Translations under genes and position numbers: made by a program
Part shown: one piece after another, positions 42,178-50,353 of the stretch
How the letters are laid out: every line of letters begins with the position of its first letter
Numbering within the stretch: position 1 is the first letter of the stretch
Assembly: GCA_964542535.1 (NCBI GenBank)
Contig: CAZIUE010000016.1
Location: 15,399-79,398, forward strand
Length of the DNA stretch: 64,000 nucleotides
DNA from: Pseudopelobacter sp964542535
GTDB taxonomy: Bacteria; Desulfobacterota; Desulfuromonadia; Geobacterales; Pseudopelobacteraceae
Direction of reading: 5' to 3'
Notes under the pieces: generated by a model
Told to the model about the DNA's origin: nothing
Seen by the model: only the letters and a program-made list of their open reading frames with translations
The model's database searches: none

Positions 42178-44003
42178 GTCCCTTTTCCACGCCCACCCTG
42201 CTTCCCGCACCTCCCCGAGTCCGCCCGTTTCCCGTTTTCCCTGGCGGGAGCCGTCAGAACTCCCACAAGATCCTCGCGTCCCAGCCTTTGCAGCGCCTCA
42301 CGGACCCTGGCCCGCTCCCCGGGGAACTGGCTGAGCAGCAGCGCCTTCTGGAGCCCCTTTTCCCGGTCGGTTGTGGCAACATACACCTGCTCGCCGCTGT
42401 CCGGATCAATGCCGCTGTAGTACATGCAGGTAGAGCGGGTGCCGGGGGTCGGGGTAAAGTCCTGTACCTGCTCAACCCGCAGCCCCAATCCGCGCAGAAT
42501 CAGGGCCAGTTCCAGCATGTCCGCCAGGGTGCAGCCGGGGTGGCCGGAGATGAGATAGGGGACGACGTGCTGGCGCTTGCCGAGACGGGCGCTCTCCTGC
42601 CTGAAGCGGGCGAGGAAACGCTCGAACAGCGCCCTGCCCGGCTTGCGCATCAGCAGCGTAATCGCCTCCACCAGATGTTCAGGTGCCACCTTGAGCAATC
42701 CCCCCACGTGATGGGCAAGCAACTCCCGGAAATAGCCCGGCTGTGCTTCCAGCAGATCGTAGCGTACTCCGGATGCTACCGCCACCTGACGAACCCCGGC
42801 GCAGGCGCTGACCGCGCGCAGCAATGCCACTGCACGGCGGTCGTCCTGCTTCAGATTGCGGCAGGGGCGGGGAACAAGACAGCTCTCCCTGCGACAGGTC
42901 GCCATCTTCCGGGGAGCGGCGCAGGAGAGGCCGTACATGTTGGCGGTTGGTCCGCCCACATCGCTGATGCTCCCCCGGAACCACGGCATGCGGGTCAGGC
43001 CGCGAACCTCGTTTACCACGGACTCATGACTGCGGGACTGGATGAGCTTCCCCTGGTGCATGGCAATGGCGCAGAAGGAACAGCCGCCGAAGCAACCGCG
43101 ATGGCTGGTGATGGAACACCGGATCTGTTCCCAGGCCGGAATCGGCTCGACGTAGGATGGATGGGGCGCCTTCCGGAAGGGAAGCGCGTAGACAGCGTCC
43201 ATCTCAGCCTCCTCCAGCGGCAGAGGAGGGGGAGCGCAGACCAGCAGACGGTCGCCGTGACGCTGGACAATGGTCCTGCCACACAGGGGGTTCAGCTCCC
43301 GACTCGTCAGACGAAAGGCGTGGGCGAACTTCAGTCGGTCAGACACACACTCCTCGAAGGAAGGGATCTCCAGCCGCTCCCCTCCCTGGTCGCAGCCCCT
43401 CTCGATCCAGCAGGTGCCGCGCACGCCGCGAATGGCGGCCAGGGGTTCCCCCCGAGCCATGCGGTGCGCCAGCTCAAGGATCGGGCGTTCGGCCATGCCG
43501 TACAGCAGCAGGTCGGCTTTGGCGTCGAAAATCAGGGAGCGGCGGAGGCGGTCCTCCCAGTAGTCATAGTGGACGAAGCGCCGCAACGAAGCCTCGATGC
43601 CGCCGATAATCACCGGCACGTCCCGGTATGCCTCTTTCAGGCGTCCGGCATAGACCAGGGTGGCCCGGTTGGGACGGGCGCCGTGGCGGTTGCCCGGGGT
43701 GTAGGCATCATCATGGCGCAGCTTGCGGGCCGGAGTGTAATGGGCCACCATGGAATCCATAGCACCTGCCGATGCGGCGAAGAAGAGCCGCGGTCTGCCC
43801 AGGACCGTGAACGGCTCGGGCGAACGCCAGTCCGGCTGGGCGATGATCCCCACCCGGAAGCCGTGCCGCTCCAGCCAGCGTGCCAGGAGCGACACGCCAA
43901 AGGAGGGGTGGTCCACATAGGCATCGCCGTTGACAAAGATGACGTCCAGCTGGTCCCAGCCGCGCTGGTCCATCTCTTTCCTGCTTGTAGGTATGAATGA
44001 CAT
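42162..44003 (-). CDS. ygiQ: YgiQ-family radical SAM protein
   Basis: A 613-residue member of the UPF0313/YgiQ family. The N-terminal cobalamin-binding-like region (LDVIFVNGDAYVDHPSFGVS) precedes the radical SAM core, whose cluster motif is HRGCFGGCSFCAIAMHQG (C-x3-C-x2-C, about residue 310). The C-terminal part contains VAPEHLVEAITLLMRKPGRA and the block DFTPTPGTRSTCMYYSGIDP. The reaction is unknown. ATG 44003 follows GAGGAACCC; the frame to 44117 is discounted. The C-terminus is basic and ends within the shared terminator. Confidence 0.9.
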   Translation of the reverse strand: MSFIPTSRKEMDQRGWDQLDVIFVNGDAYVDHPSFGVSLLARWLERHGFRVGIIAQPDWRSPEPFTVLGRPRLFFAASAGAMDSMVAHYTPARKLRHDDAYTPGNRHGARPNRATLVYAGRLKEAYRDVPVIIGGIEASLRRFVHYDYWEDRLRRSLIFDAKADLLLYGMAERPILELAHRMARGEPLAAIRGVRGTCWIERGCDQGGERLEIPSFEECVSDRLKFAHAFRLTSRELNPLCGRTIVQRHGDRLLVCAPPPLPLEEAEMDAVYALPFRKAPHPSYVEPIPAWEQIRCSITSHRGCFGGCSFCAIAMHQGKLIQSRSHESVVNEVRGLTRMPWFRGSISDVGGPTANMYGLSCAAPRKMATCRRESCLVPRPCRNLKQDDRRAVALLRAVSACAGVRQVAVASGVRYDLLEAQPGYFRELLAHHVGGLLKVAPEHLVEAITLLMRKPGRALFERFLARFRQESARLGKRQHVVPYLISGHPGCTLADMLELALILRGLGLRVEQVQDFTPTPGTRSTCMYYSGIDPDSGEQVYVATTDREKGLQKALLLSQFPGERARVREALQRLGREDLVGVLTAPARENGKRADSGRCGKQGGRGKGTKKTR

Positions 44004-44123
44004 GGGTTCCTCAGAGTGCTTTCCGATTCGAAGACAGGCCCGGCATGCAGGCCGTTGAAGCGCAGCCTCAAGAACGGTACAGAGAGCGACCAGGCATGGC
44101 AAGCACGGCGGCCTCAACCAAAG

Positions 44124-44153
44124 AACGCCCCGCGCCGGAAAGCGCGGGGCGTT
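44124..44153 (-). terminator. strong hairpin downstream of nrfA
   Basis: AACGCCCCGCGC (44124-44135) pairs perfectly with 44142-44153 around CGGAAA. On the minus strand it follows the nrfA stop by about 65 bases and continues CTTTGG, so the T-run is short. Confidence 0.7.
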
Positions 44154-44218
44154 GTCAGGACTCCAGCAAGGAGCCGGATACGGACGGGGAGAGGCCGCTA
44201 CGCGGCGCGGCTCAACCG

Positions 44219-45682
44219 TCAGAAACGGTGTTGGAGACCGCTGGGATCAGGGATTTCCAGTTCCTTACGGAATTTTAGTTTGCCTTCTCCCCTGTTGTTA
44301 AGGTACTTGGCCAGTTCCAGGTCAACCTTGGCCGGCACGCTCACCCCTGCCTGGGCCAGTGCTTGGCGGAGAAAGGCTTCGGCCTTGGTGGCAAAGGCGA
44401 TGGAGTCTCCCAGAACACGCATCGATTCGGTCGGATTGTGGAAGCCGATCGAGTTTTCGGCGCCGATGAAGATGCAGCGGTAGAAGGCCTCCTCGTAATA
44501 CTCCTTGGCCATGGCATAGAGCGATGCGTCGATGTTCTTGCCCGCCGCCTGGACAGCGTGAACCTTCTCGAACAGCTTAGCCACGGTAGCGGTCGCATAG
44601 CCGGCGCGAAGCTGCAGGGACACGGTTCTGTCCTGAATTGCTATGATCTGCTCCTTGAGCCATTCCTGGCTTTCGCCATGACACTGAATACAGCCCTTGA
44701 GTCCATTTTTCAACGGACTGGTTATGCGGTGATCGGAAGCCTTATGAACACCGACCTTGGTGAAGGGCATGTGGCAGTCGGCGCAGGAAGCCCCTCCTTT
44801 CCAGTGCACGCTGTTGTTGGAATAAAGTTCGTATTCGGGATGGCGGATAAAGCCCAACTTGAAACCGGTTACGGTCTGCTTCCACTCCAGATAGGAGGGA
44901 TCGCTCTTGATCTTCGCAATGATGTTTTCGATAGTGATGTTGCCCGGCTTGCTTCCCTGCCAGGGGAAGAACAGGCCGACCGACTTCATCTCCTTGTCCT
45001 TCGGAATCACGTAGGTGACATGACACTGGGCACACACCAATGTACGCTTCGACTGGTGATCCAGCTTGGCCGTATCCACCCCCATGCCGCGCAACGCGGC
45101 GCCGAGAGTGAAGTCACGCGACAAGGTCAACGACATGTCCCGGTTGTTGTGGCAGTCGATGCAGGCAACGCTGAGTATGGCGTGCTTCTGGTCGGGAACC
45201 CTGGCCAGGACCTCCTTGTAGGGAGTCTTGAAATAGTCGGCCCCCATGGTCTTCATAAGGTAGTTGGCGTAGGGAGTCTTGCAGGTGAGGCAGACACCAC
45301 CGGCTTTGAGGCGTGAGGAGTCGATCTCCAGCTGGTCCTGCACCATATAGGCGTGGCCACGCGGTTCGTTGTAGCCGACCCCGAAGCCCCACCCGTTAAA
45401 GAGCAGCGCCAGATAGGGGTATTCGGAGAGTTTGTCCACCAGCGCCTTGGGATCGTCGTTCCCCTTCTTGTACTTGCTCAATCCGGGAGAATCGGGCGGC
45501 TCGGCGGTCTTTTTCCACATTTCATATTCCACCGGGTAGGCCTTGCCCCATTCGGCCGGATCGATCGTGCCGTCGGCGATCCGCACCGGCTTGACCTGCT
45601 CGGCCTTCTGGGGAGCGCAGCCGGCGGCGAGCAGCCACACACACGCAACGACAACGACACACACAACGGTCCTTATTCTCAT
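44219..45682 (-). CDS. nrfA: ammonia-forming cytochrome c nitrite reductase NrfA
   Basis: A 487-residue pentahaem enzyme reducing nitrite to ammonium in the periplasm. The catalytic haem has the special CLTCK site with proximal Lys (about residue 135). Four normal sites follow: CIDCH, CAQCH, CADCH and CIQCH. Conserved blocks are YNEPRGHAYMVQDQLEID, LGFIRHPEYELYSNNSVHW and GASCADCHMPF. The N-terminus ends in LLAAGC, so it may be a lipoprotein rather than soluble. It lies 24 bases after nrfH, its membrane quinol-dehydrogenase partner. An FNR-type site lies upstream of nrfH. Confidence 0.96.
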   Translation of the reverse strand: MRIRTVVCVVVVACVWLLAAGCAPQKAEQVKPVRIADGTIDPAEWGKAYPVEYEMWKKTAEPPDSPGLSKYKKGNDDPKALVDKLSEYPYLALLFNGWGFGVGYNEPRGHAYMVQDQLEIDSSRLKAGGVCLTCKTPYANYLMKTMGADYFKTPYKEVLARVPDQKHAILSVACIDCHNNRDMSLTLSRDFTLGAALRGMGVDTAKLDHQSKRTLVCAQCHVTYVIPKDKEMKSVGLFFPWQGSKPGNITIENIIAKIKSDPSYLEWKQTVTGFKLGFIRHPEYELYSNNSVHWKGGASCADCHMPFTKVGVHKASDHRITSPLKNGLKGCIQCHGESQEWLKEQIIAIQDRTVSLQLRAGYATATVAKLFEKVHAVQAAGKNIDASLYAMAKEYYEEAFYRCIFIGAENSIGFHNPTESMRVLGDSIAFATKAEAFLRQALAQAGVSVPAKVDLELAKYLNNRGEGKLKFRKELEIPDPSGLQHRF

Positions 45683-45706
45683 CGCAATACCCCCTTTTGA
45701 CTGAAT

Positions 45707-46174
45707 TCAGCGCGTTACCCGTGCTCCGCTACGCAGATGGGTGATGCCTCGATGGCAGCTCCAACAATGCCGTTCGGTGTTGATGGGCGAGACCAGCTCT
45801 TCATGACACCTGATGCAGTTAGCCTGGAGCACCTTGGTTCCATGGCGTGACAGCCTGATCCGTTCCGGAATGTGGCCTGAGTAGAAGAAGATCACATCCT
45901 TCATGCCATCGATGGACTTCCAGATGTAATGGCTCGCCAGGTTTTCGTTGGGAAGATGGCAGTCCACGCAACGAAATCTGCGGTGCGCTCCCGAACGTAA
46001 AAAAGCGGTATACTGGCTTTCCATGACATGACAGCTGGCACAGAAGTCGGGGGATTCGGATTTTGCCAACAGTCCCGGAGGTCCCAGCAGCAGAAAAGCC
46101 GCGGCCAGCAACGTTGACACTCCCGTCAGGCCCAGTATTATCGCCCGCTTCTTGTTCAGCCGGTTCAGCATCAT
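45707..46174 (-). CDS. nrfH: tetrahaem cytochrome NrfH, quinol dehydrogenase for NrfA
   Basis: A 155-residue NapC/NirT-family protein. One N-terminal membrane helix (IILGLTGVSTLLAAAFLLLG) anchors it; four haem motifs follow: CASCH, CVDCH, CIRCH and CWSCH. NrfH takes electrons from menaquinol and passes them to NrfA. GGAGGTAGC precedes ATGATG. The order nrfH-nrfA on one transcript is the standard arrangement in epsilon- and deltaproteobacteria. Confidence 0.95.
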   Translation of the reverse strand: MMLNRLNKKRAIILGLTGVSTLLAAAFLLLGPPGLLAKSESPDFCASCHVMESQYTAFLRSGAHRRFRCVDCHLPNENLASHYIWKSIDGMKDVIFFYSGHIPERIRLSRHGTKVLQANCIRCHEELVSPINTERHCWSCHRGITHLRSGARVTR

Positions 46175-46384
46175 GCTACCTCCTCCGTAACCGGATCACT
46201 ACACTCCATCACATGCGTCACAGCCAGCCCCGGCGGCAACGATGCTCATAACTGTATCACAAACGAACCGCTTTTCAGCAGACGGGACAGCGGAGTTTTT
46301 CCTCCCTGCCCTGCCCATATCCCTGACTGAGCCGAACGAAAGTTGTGCGGCGACATGAAGGTAAACAGGGCACGCAGACTTTCC

Positions 46385-46398
46385 TTGATCAAAATCAA
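46385..46398. promoter_or_regulatory. FNR/DNR-type binding site upstream of nrfHA
   Basis: TTGAT-CAAA-ATCAA is an exact match to the FNR/DNR consensus TTGAT-N4-ATCAA, about 210 bases before the nrfH start. The region from 46182 to 46380 would then be a long leader. Control by low oxygen or nitric oxide through a Crp/Fnr-family protein is inferred. Confidence 0.65.
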
Positions 46399-46545
46399 TT
46401 TTTTGCGAAAAAATATGATGCCCCCCTGTGCGTTCCCTCAATGGATGACAGGCTGAGCGCAAATGAGGCACTGGACAGCGTCGCTGCTTTCGCGGGCATC
46501 CGTCGGCCGGCACAGCCACCATGCCGTCGAGCCTCTGCTTTCCCC

Positions 46546-46581
46546 AAAAAGCAGGGGCTTGCATCGTTCTATGCAAGCCCC
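46546..46581 (-). terminator. intrinsic terminator of the GntR-TauE-DUF1634 operon
   Basis: Minus strand: GGGGCTTGCAT, loop AGAACG, ATGCAAGCCCC, then TGC and five T. It lies about 60 bases past the DUF1634 stop codon. Confidence 0.75.
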
Positions 46582-46638
46582 CCAACCGGCTGACAGCAAC
46601 CTCCACAGACCGAAGAGCACCCATCACCAAGCACCTGA

Positions 46639-46950
46639 TCAGACGCGACCCAGCATGATACCGGCAGCCAGTGAACAGAGCACGATCAGGCAGAACAGGG
46701 AAAAAAGCCAGTCCCGTTGCCGCACGAAGACCAGTCCGGCAACCAGAACGCGCATGACCGGTGTCCCCAGGAGCACAACCAAGCCGGCCGTAATCAGTCG
46801 GGGCGCCCAATTTGCACCTGCCAGCAGCATGGCGCCGATTCCGGTTGCCAGCAGGAAGGCGGCGATGACGGTGCCGATGCGCAACAGGCGGGCCAGAACT
46901 ATTTCAATCGGCTCCCCGGTGGTCTTATCGTTCCGTTCGGCAGCCATCAT
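46639..46950 (-). CDS. DUF1634 small membrane protein
   Basis: A 103-residue protein with three hydrophobic helices (IGTVIAAFLLATGIGAMLLAG, LITAGLVVLLGTPVMRVLVA, LFSLFCLIVLCSLAAGIMLG). This is the DUF1634 pattern, a family regularly adjacent to TauE/SafE transporters. Its start overlaps the end of the transporter gene by four bases, so the two are coupled and it is probably an accessory subunit (inference). A strong terminator follows. Confidence 0.85.
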   Translation of the reverse strand: MMAAERNDKTTGEPIEIVLARLLRIGTVIAAFLLATGIGAMLLAGANWAPRLITAGLVVLLGTPVMRVLVAGLVFVRQRDWLFSLFCLIVLCSLAAGIMLGRV

Positions 46951-47780
46951 TTCCAGATCCCCCTGTACACCATCATGATGGCAGTGTAGGCAATCAACGG
47001 GATAAACAGCTTGCGAATGGTCTTCGTGTTCATTCGCACCATCAGCCTGGCTCCCACCAGCGCCCCCAGCAGAACTCCCAGCACGACGGGGCCGGCAATC
47101 AGCGGATTAACGTCACCACGGGCAAAGTAGACCACCGCCCCGGAGGCAGCCGTTACGCCGATCATGAAGTTTGAGGTGGCGGTCGAGGCCTTGAACGGCA
47201 TGCGCATCACCTGTTCCATCGCCGGCACCTTGAAGATGCCGGCCCCGATTCCCAGCGTACCGGCCGCGGCACCTGAAAAATACATCAGGATCAGGCCAGG
47301 AATGCTCCGGGTAACCTGATAGGTGACCTGGGTGTCCAGGGACTGGTCGTGGTAGGAGCCGCCAAGCCCCAGTCGTCGTGACACCCTATCGGGGGTCACC
47401 TCGCCCGGCAGTTCCTGTTTACGGGCCTTGAACATATTGAACCCGGAGTAGGCGAGCAGCAGACCGAACATGATGAACAGCAGACGCTGGTTGAGGTAGC
47501 CGGCCACCAGGGCACCGCTCAATGCTCCGGCAGCAGTCCCCATCTCCAGCCACATGGCGACCCTCACGTTGGACAACCGGTCGTGCAGATAGGCCACTGC
47601 CGCGCCGGTCGAGGTGGCAATGATGGACACGGTCGAGGCAGCCACCGCGGAACGCATCGGTACATCGAACAGCAGGGTCAGGGCCGGCACGATGATGATC
47701 CCCCCCCCCAGCCCCAGGATGGAACCGACAACGCCGGCCGCGATGGCGATCAGAAAAATTTCCAACGTAGTAGTAATCAT
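46947..47780 (-). CDS. TauE/SafE-family anion exporter
   Basis: A 277-residue membrane protein with the repeated half-motifs of TauE/SafE proteins: GVVGSILGLGGGIIIVPAL near the start and GTLGIGAGIFKVPAMEQVM at about residue 170. Around eight helices are present. Family members export sulfite, sulfonates or other organic anions. It is the middle gene of an operon whose first gene is a GntR regulator; the overlap with it is four bases (ATGA). The substrate may be the regulator's effector (inference). Confidence 0.9.
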   Translation of the reverse strand: MITTTLEIFLIAIAAGVVGSILGLGGGIIIVPALTLLFDVPMRSAVAASTVSIIATSTGAAVAYLHDRLSNVRVAMWLEMGTAAGALSGALVAGYLNQRLLFIMFGLLLAYSGFNMFKARKQELPGEVTPDRVSRRLGLGGSYHDQSLDTQVTYQVTRSIPGLILMYFSGAAAGTLGIGAGIFKVPAMEQVMRMPFKASTATSNFMIGVTAASGAVVYFARGDVNPLIAGPVVLGVLLGALVGARLMVRMNTKTIRKLFIPLIAYTAIMMVYRGIWK

Positions 47781-48523
47781 GCCTGTGAACGACCTCTCTT
47801 TAGTTCCACTTCGTATTCATAGCGATCAGAGCGATAGAGCGTTCTGAACCAGACCAGCGGACGACTCTCGGCACCGTAGATAACCCTCTTGACACAGAGC
47901 ACCGGATCACCCGGTCGAATCCCCAGCAGCTGCGCTTCCTCCGGCCCGGCGCTTGTGGCACCGATCCGCTGCCTGCCACGAAGGGGGAAGATTCCGTTAC
48001 GCGTCAGCAGCAGCGCCATGCCGTGTTGTTTCACAATGTCTTCGGTCAGCTCTATTTCCAGGTCGCGGGGCAGCCACACGGTGGAAAGCATGAGCGGCTG
48101 CCGATCCACGGTAACCAGGCGGTACAGATACCACCCCTGGGCGATAGGAGTCCGCTCCAGGGCTTCCGCCACCTCAACGGTCAGCGGCCTGGTTTCCAGC
48201 ACCAGCACCCGAACCTGAGGATTGAGTCCGCGCAACTGCAACTCTTCAAGGTGGCCGGTCAGATTGGCAAGGGATTCGGTTATGGGGCGATCCTGCGCGC
48301 CGGCGACAAACGTTCCCTTACCATGCTTCCGATAGAGCAGACCGGCGGCCACAAGATTTGCAAGGGCCTGGCGGATCGTGATCCTGCTGACCCCGTACTG
48401 CTCCACAAGCACCCGTTCGGGAGGAATCGCCTCTCCGGCCTTCCACGTGCCGTTGCCGATATCCTCCCTGAGGTGGCTTTCGACCTGGTGATACAAGGGC
48501 ATACGGTTTTCCGGGTCCAGCAT
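47777..48523 (-). CDS. GntR/HutC-family regulator with UTRA domain
   Basis: A 248-residue repressor. The N-terminal winged helix (PLYHQVESHLREDIGNGTWK, EQYGVSRITIRQALANLVAA) is joined to a UTRA ligand-binding domain (residues 90-240; LYRLVTVDRQPLMLSTVWLP, VLCVKRVIYGAESRPLVWFR). UTRA regulators bind small organic acids, sugars or phosphonates. It heads the operon with the TauE/SafE exporter, so it probably senses the exported compound. GGGGGAACCT precedes the start. Confidence 0.9.
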   Translation of the reverse strand: MLDPENRMPLYHQVESHLREDIGNGTWKAGEAIPPERVLVEQYGVSRITIRQALANLVAAGLLYRKHGKGTFVAGAQDRPITESLANLTGHLEELQLRGLNPQVRVLVLETRPLTVEVAEALERTPIAQGWYLYRLVTVDRQPLMLSTVWLPRDLEIELTEDIVKQHGMALLLTRNGIFPLRGRQRIGATSAGPEEAQLLGIRPGDPVLCVKRVIYGAESRPLVWFRTLYRSDRYEYEVELKRGRSQA

Positions 48524-48550
48524 AGGTTCCCCCGAGATCTCAAGGTTCTG

Positions 48551-48570
48551 ATGTCATAACAACATAACAT
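48551..48570. promoter_or_regulatory. possible GntR operator
   Basis: Two CATAACA units sit head to tail, with outer ATGT and ACAT halves, about 30 bases upstream of the GntR start. HutC-type regulators bind their own promoters at such short AT-rich repeats. This is a weak call. Confidence 0.3.
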
Positions 48571-48869
48571 CCATGTCTTCCAAAGACAAGCCTGAACCAC
48601 CTGAGGTCACGTCCGATAACAAAGCCAACGGCCAAGACAGCGAAACGGTCCATACCCGGATTCCGCCCCGCACCGCAACTGCGGGAGGGGTGGAGCGAAC
48701 GCCACTCCTTCGAAAAAGCCGCTCCAAGTGTCCCCACGGGATCGACCGAAGCCCTAACCTGGCTTCCGCCACGTCTGACATTTCTCCATCCCCCTTGAAC
48801 ATTGTCCAAAGCTCTCAATAATCAGTTGGAGGTGCACAGACAGTGCACCTCTTGACAGAGGAGGATACC
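48571..48869. other. intergenic, no supported gene
   Basis: An 82-codon plus-strand frame begins at 48573 (MSSKDKPEPPEVTSDNKANG) but has no ribosome-binding site and becomes low-complexity and unlike any family. The opposite strand also has overlapping frames with no better support. The region may contain decayed coding sequence. AGGAGG for the fasciclin gene lies at the right end. Confidence 0.35.
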
Positions 48870-49322
48870 ATGCCAACGATCTCGCACTATATACACACTG
48901 ATTCGACACTGAGCGTATTAGCCGATCTGCTGAAAAATGGAGGTTACGACGACACATTGGGAGGCCCGGAAAAATATACCCTTTTTGCCCCCAACAACGC
49001 CGCCTTTGAGAGAACGAACATCATCGCGTTGCTCAATGACCCGGGCAAACGGGACGCGACCCTGAAATATCATATTGTTCCCGGGAGATTCAGTTCCACG
49101 GAATTATCCGCATTCAGTACGCTCGAAACCGAATACGGCATCTCACTCACCATCGAAACAGAGGATAACGGCCTGGTGATTGACAATGCCCGAATCGTAA
49201 CCAGTGACATCCAATGTTCAAACGGCATCATCCACATCATCGACAACGTATTCCAGCCGCTCCTGTCGGGATACTACTTTCATGAGAAACAGCGCTGGCG
49301 CAGGGAAGAGACGACATCGTGA
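48870..49322 (+). CDS. single-domain fasciclin (FAS1) protein
   Basis: A 150-residue protein that is essentially one FAS1 domain: TLSVLADLLKNGGYDDTLGG, KYTLFAPNNAAFER (H1 motif) and the C-terminal block CSNGIIHIIDNVFQPLLSG (H2 motif). ATG 48870 behind GAGGAGG is preferred to 48843. No signal peptide is visible, so it would be cytoplasmic or exported by another route, which is unusual for FAS1 adhesion proteins. It is monocistronic. Confidence 0.85.
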   Translation: MPTISHYIHTDSTLSVLADLLKNGGYDDTLGGPEKYTLFAPNNAAFERTNIIALLNDPGKRDATLKYHIVPGRFSSTELSAFSTLETEYGISLTIETEDNGLVIDNARIVTSDIQCSNGIIHIIDNVFQPLLSGYYFHEKQRWRREETTS

Positions 49323-49676
49323 AGCGGCAGACATCGGCAGCAACGATCAAAACCACCCCAGCAGGACCACGCAGAACAGAGGGCATACTGTGGAAAGACA
49401 AGATCCGCGACAGATATGGAGCGAGGAAACGACACAAAAAGAGATTTGAGGAGTGCAAGAGACGGTATGAAAAAAGGGCTTACACCGTAACGATGTAAGC
49501 CCTTGATTTTTTAGCTCCCCGGGCGTTACGCTCAGCAAAAGCATTTCGCCCATACTTTCAGCTTCTTACTGAATCCGGTCAAGAGAAACCATCCTCGAAC
49601 GGAATATCTGATGGTGAGGATGAACCTCTCCATTCATGCACCTTGAAAGAGCATAACAAAAATGTTACAAACCAAT
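49323..49676. other. intergenic stretch with bidirectional terminator
   Basis: Apart from the hairpin at 49474-49511 I see no gene. GGGCG at 49518-49522 and CGCCC at 49546-49550 can pair into another weak stem. Sequence just before 49677 becomes AT-rich, as the promoter of the decayed toxin-antitoxin pair would be. Confidence 0.4.
49474..49511. terminator. bidirectional intrinsic terminator
   Basis: AAGGGCTTACA (49474-49484) pairs with TGTAAGCCCTT (49494-49504). GA and six T follow; A-rich sequence precedes it. Confidence 0.8.
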
Positions 49677-50003
49677 ATGTCTTGGACGATTAGATTACTA
49701 CAACGAAGAGGTTAGGCTCGAAATCAATTCTCTGCCACCCGATATCCGAGCGTCCTATGCCAGGCTGACTGAACGGCTCGAAGAGTTTGGGCTTGAACTC
49801 CGCATGCCCCATTCACGGGCAATGGAACGAGGGCTGTTTGAGGTGGCCCAAGAGGTCGAGAGGGAATTGCACGGGTATTCTACTGCATGAAGGTGGGCAG
49901 GAGGATCATCGTGCTCCACTCGTTCGTAAAGAAGGCGCAGGAGACACCGAAGCGGGAGCTGGAAATCGCCCGCCGCCGGCAGAAGGAGGTAGCTGAAGCA
50001 TGA
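49677..50003 (+). pseudogene. HigB/Gp49-like toxin with two frameshifts
   Basis: Reading from ATG 49677, MSWTI is followed by one extra base (A at 49692). The second frame then gives DYYNEEVRLEINSLPPDIRA and on to GLFEV. Near 49849 one base is missing, and a third frame gives PRGREGIARVFYCMKVGRRI and HSFVKKAQETPKRELEIARR, ending EVAEA at 50003. Joined, these make a normal 108-residue RelE/HigB-type toxin of the phage Gp49-like family. It overlaps the intact antitoxin start (ATGA), the usual toxin-first order. Two separate indels show it is inactive. Confidence 0.85.
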
Positions 50004-50317
50004 CCGGAAATGCAGCAACGAAAACACACCACCAGATGATAGAGGAATGGAAGGAAGAGCCTGAATTCAAGGCGGCATACGACGAATTGGAAATGGAATT
50101 CACCCTCCTGCGTGAACTTCTGCTTGCTCGTCAGCGTGCCGGACTGACCCAGGCTGAGGTGGCGGAAAAAATGGGAACAAAGCCGCCGGCCGTAACCCGC
50201 TTGGAGACGGCGCTTTCCGACAATCGCCATTCACCGACCATTTCGACCCTGAAAAAATACGCCCAGGCTGTCGGGTGCAAGCTTGAGGTTCACCTTGTTC
50301 CCTGCAAGGCATCATAG
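50000..50317 (+). CDS. HigA-like XRE antitoxin
   Basis: A 105-residue protein. A helical N-terminus (MIEEWKEEPEFKAAYDELEM) precedes an XRE helix-turn-helix (ARQRAGLTQAEVAEKMGTKP, AVTRLETALSDNRHSPTIS, about residues 43-85). This is the standard antitoxin partner of Gp49-like HigB toxins. AAGGAGGT precedes the ATG. Its toxin is frameshifted, so it is an orphan that may persist as a repressor. The TOTE gene starts 36 bases later on the same strand. Confidence 0.88.
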   Translation: MTGNAATKTHHQMIEEWKEEPEFKAAYDELEMEFTLLRELLLARQRAGLTQAEVAEKMGTKPPAVTRLETALSDNRHSPTISTLKKYAQAVGCKLEVHLVPCKAS

Positions 50318-50353
50318 GCGTATGATGTCTTTCTGGCTGCACGCATCAGCCTG

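Noticed and set aside
42288..44000. A 570-codon plus-strand frame
   Set aside because: It is exactly antisense to the YgiQ gene, whose motifs are clear.
48573..48821. A possible 82-residue protein starting MSSKDKPEPP
   Set aside because: There is no ribosome-binding site, no family resemblance, and the second half is unlike a folded protein.
49505..49560. A tRNA-like or small-RNA gene after the terminator (similar tagctcccc at 52898)
   Set aside because: No cloverleaf could be drawn, no CCA end or T-loop is present, and the similarity between the two places is only a few bases.
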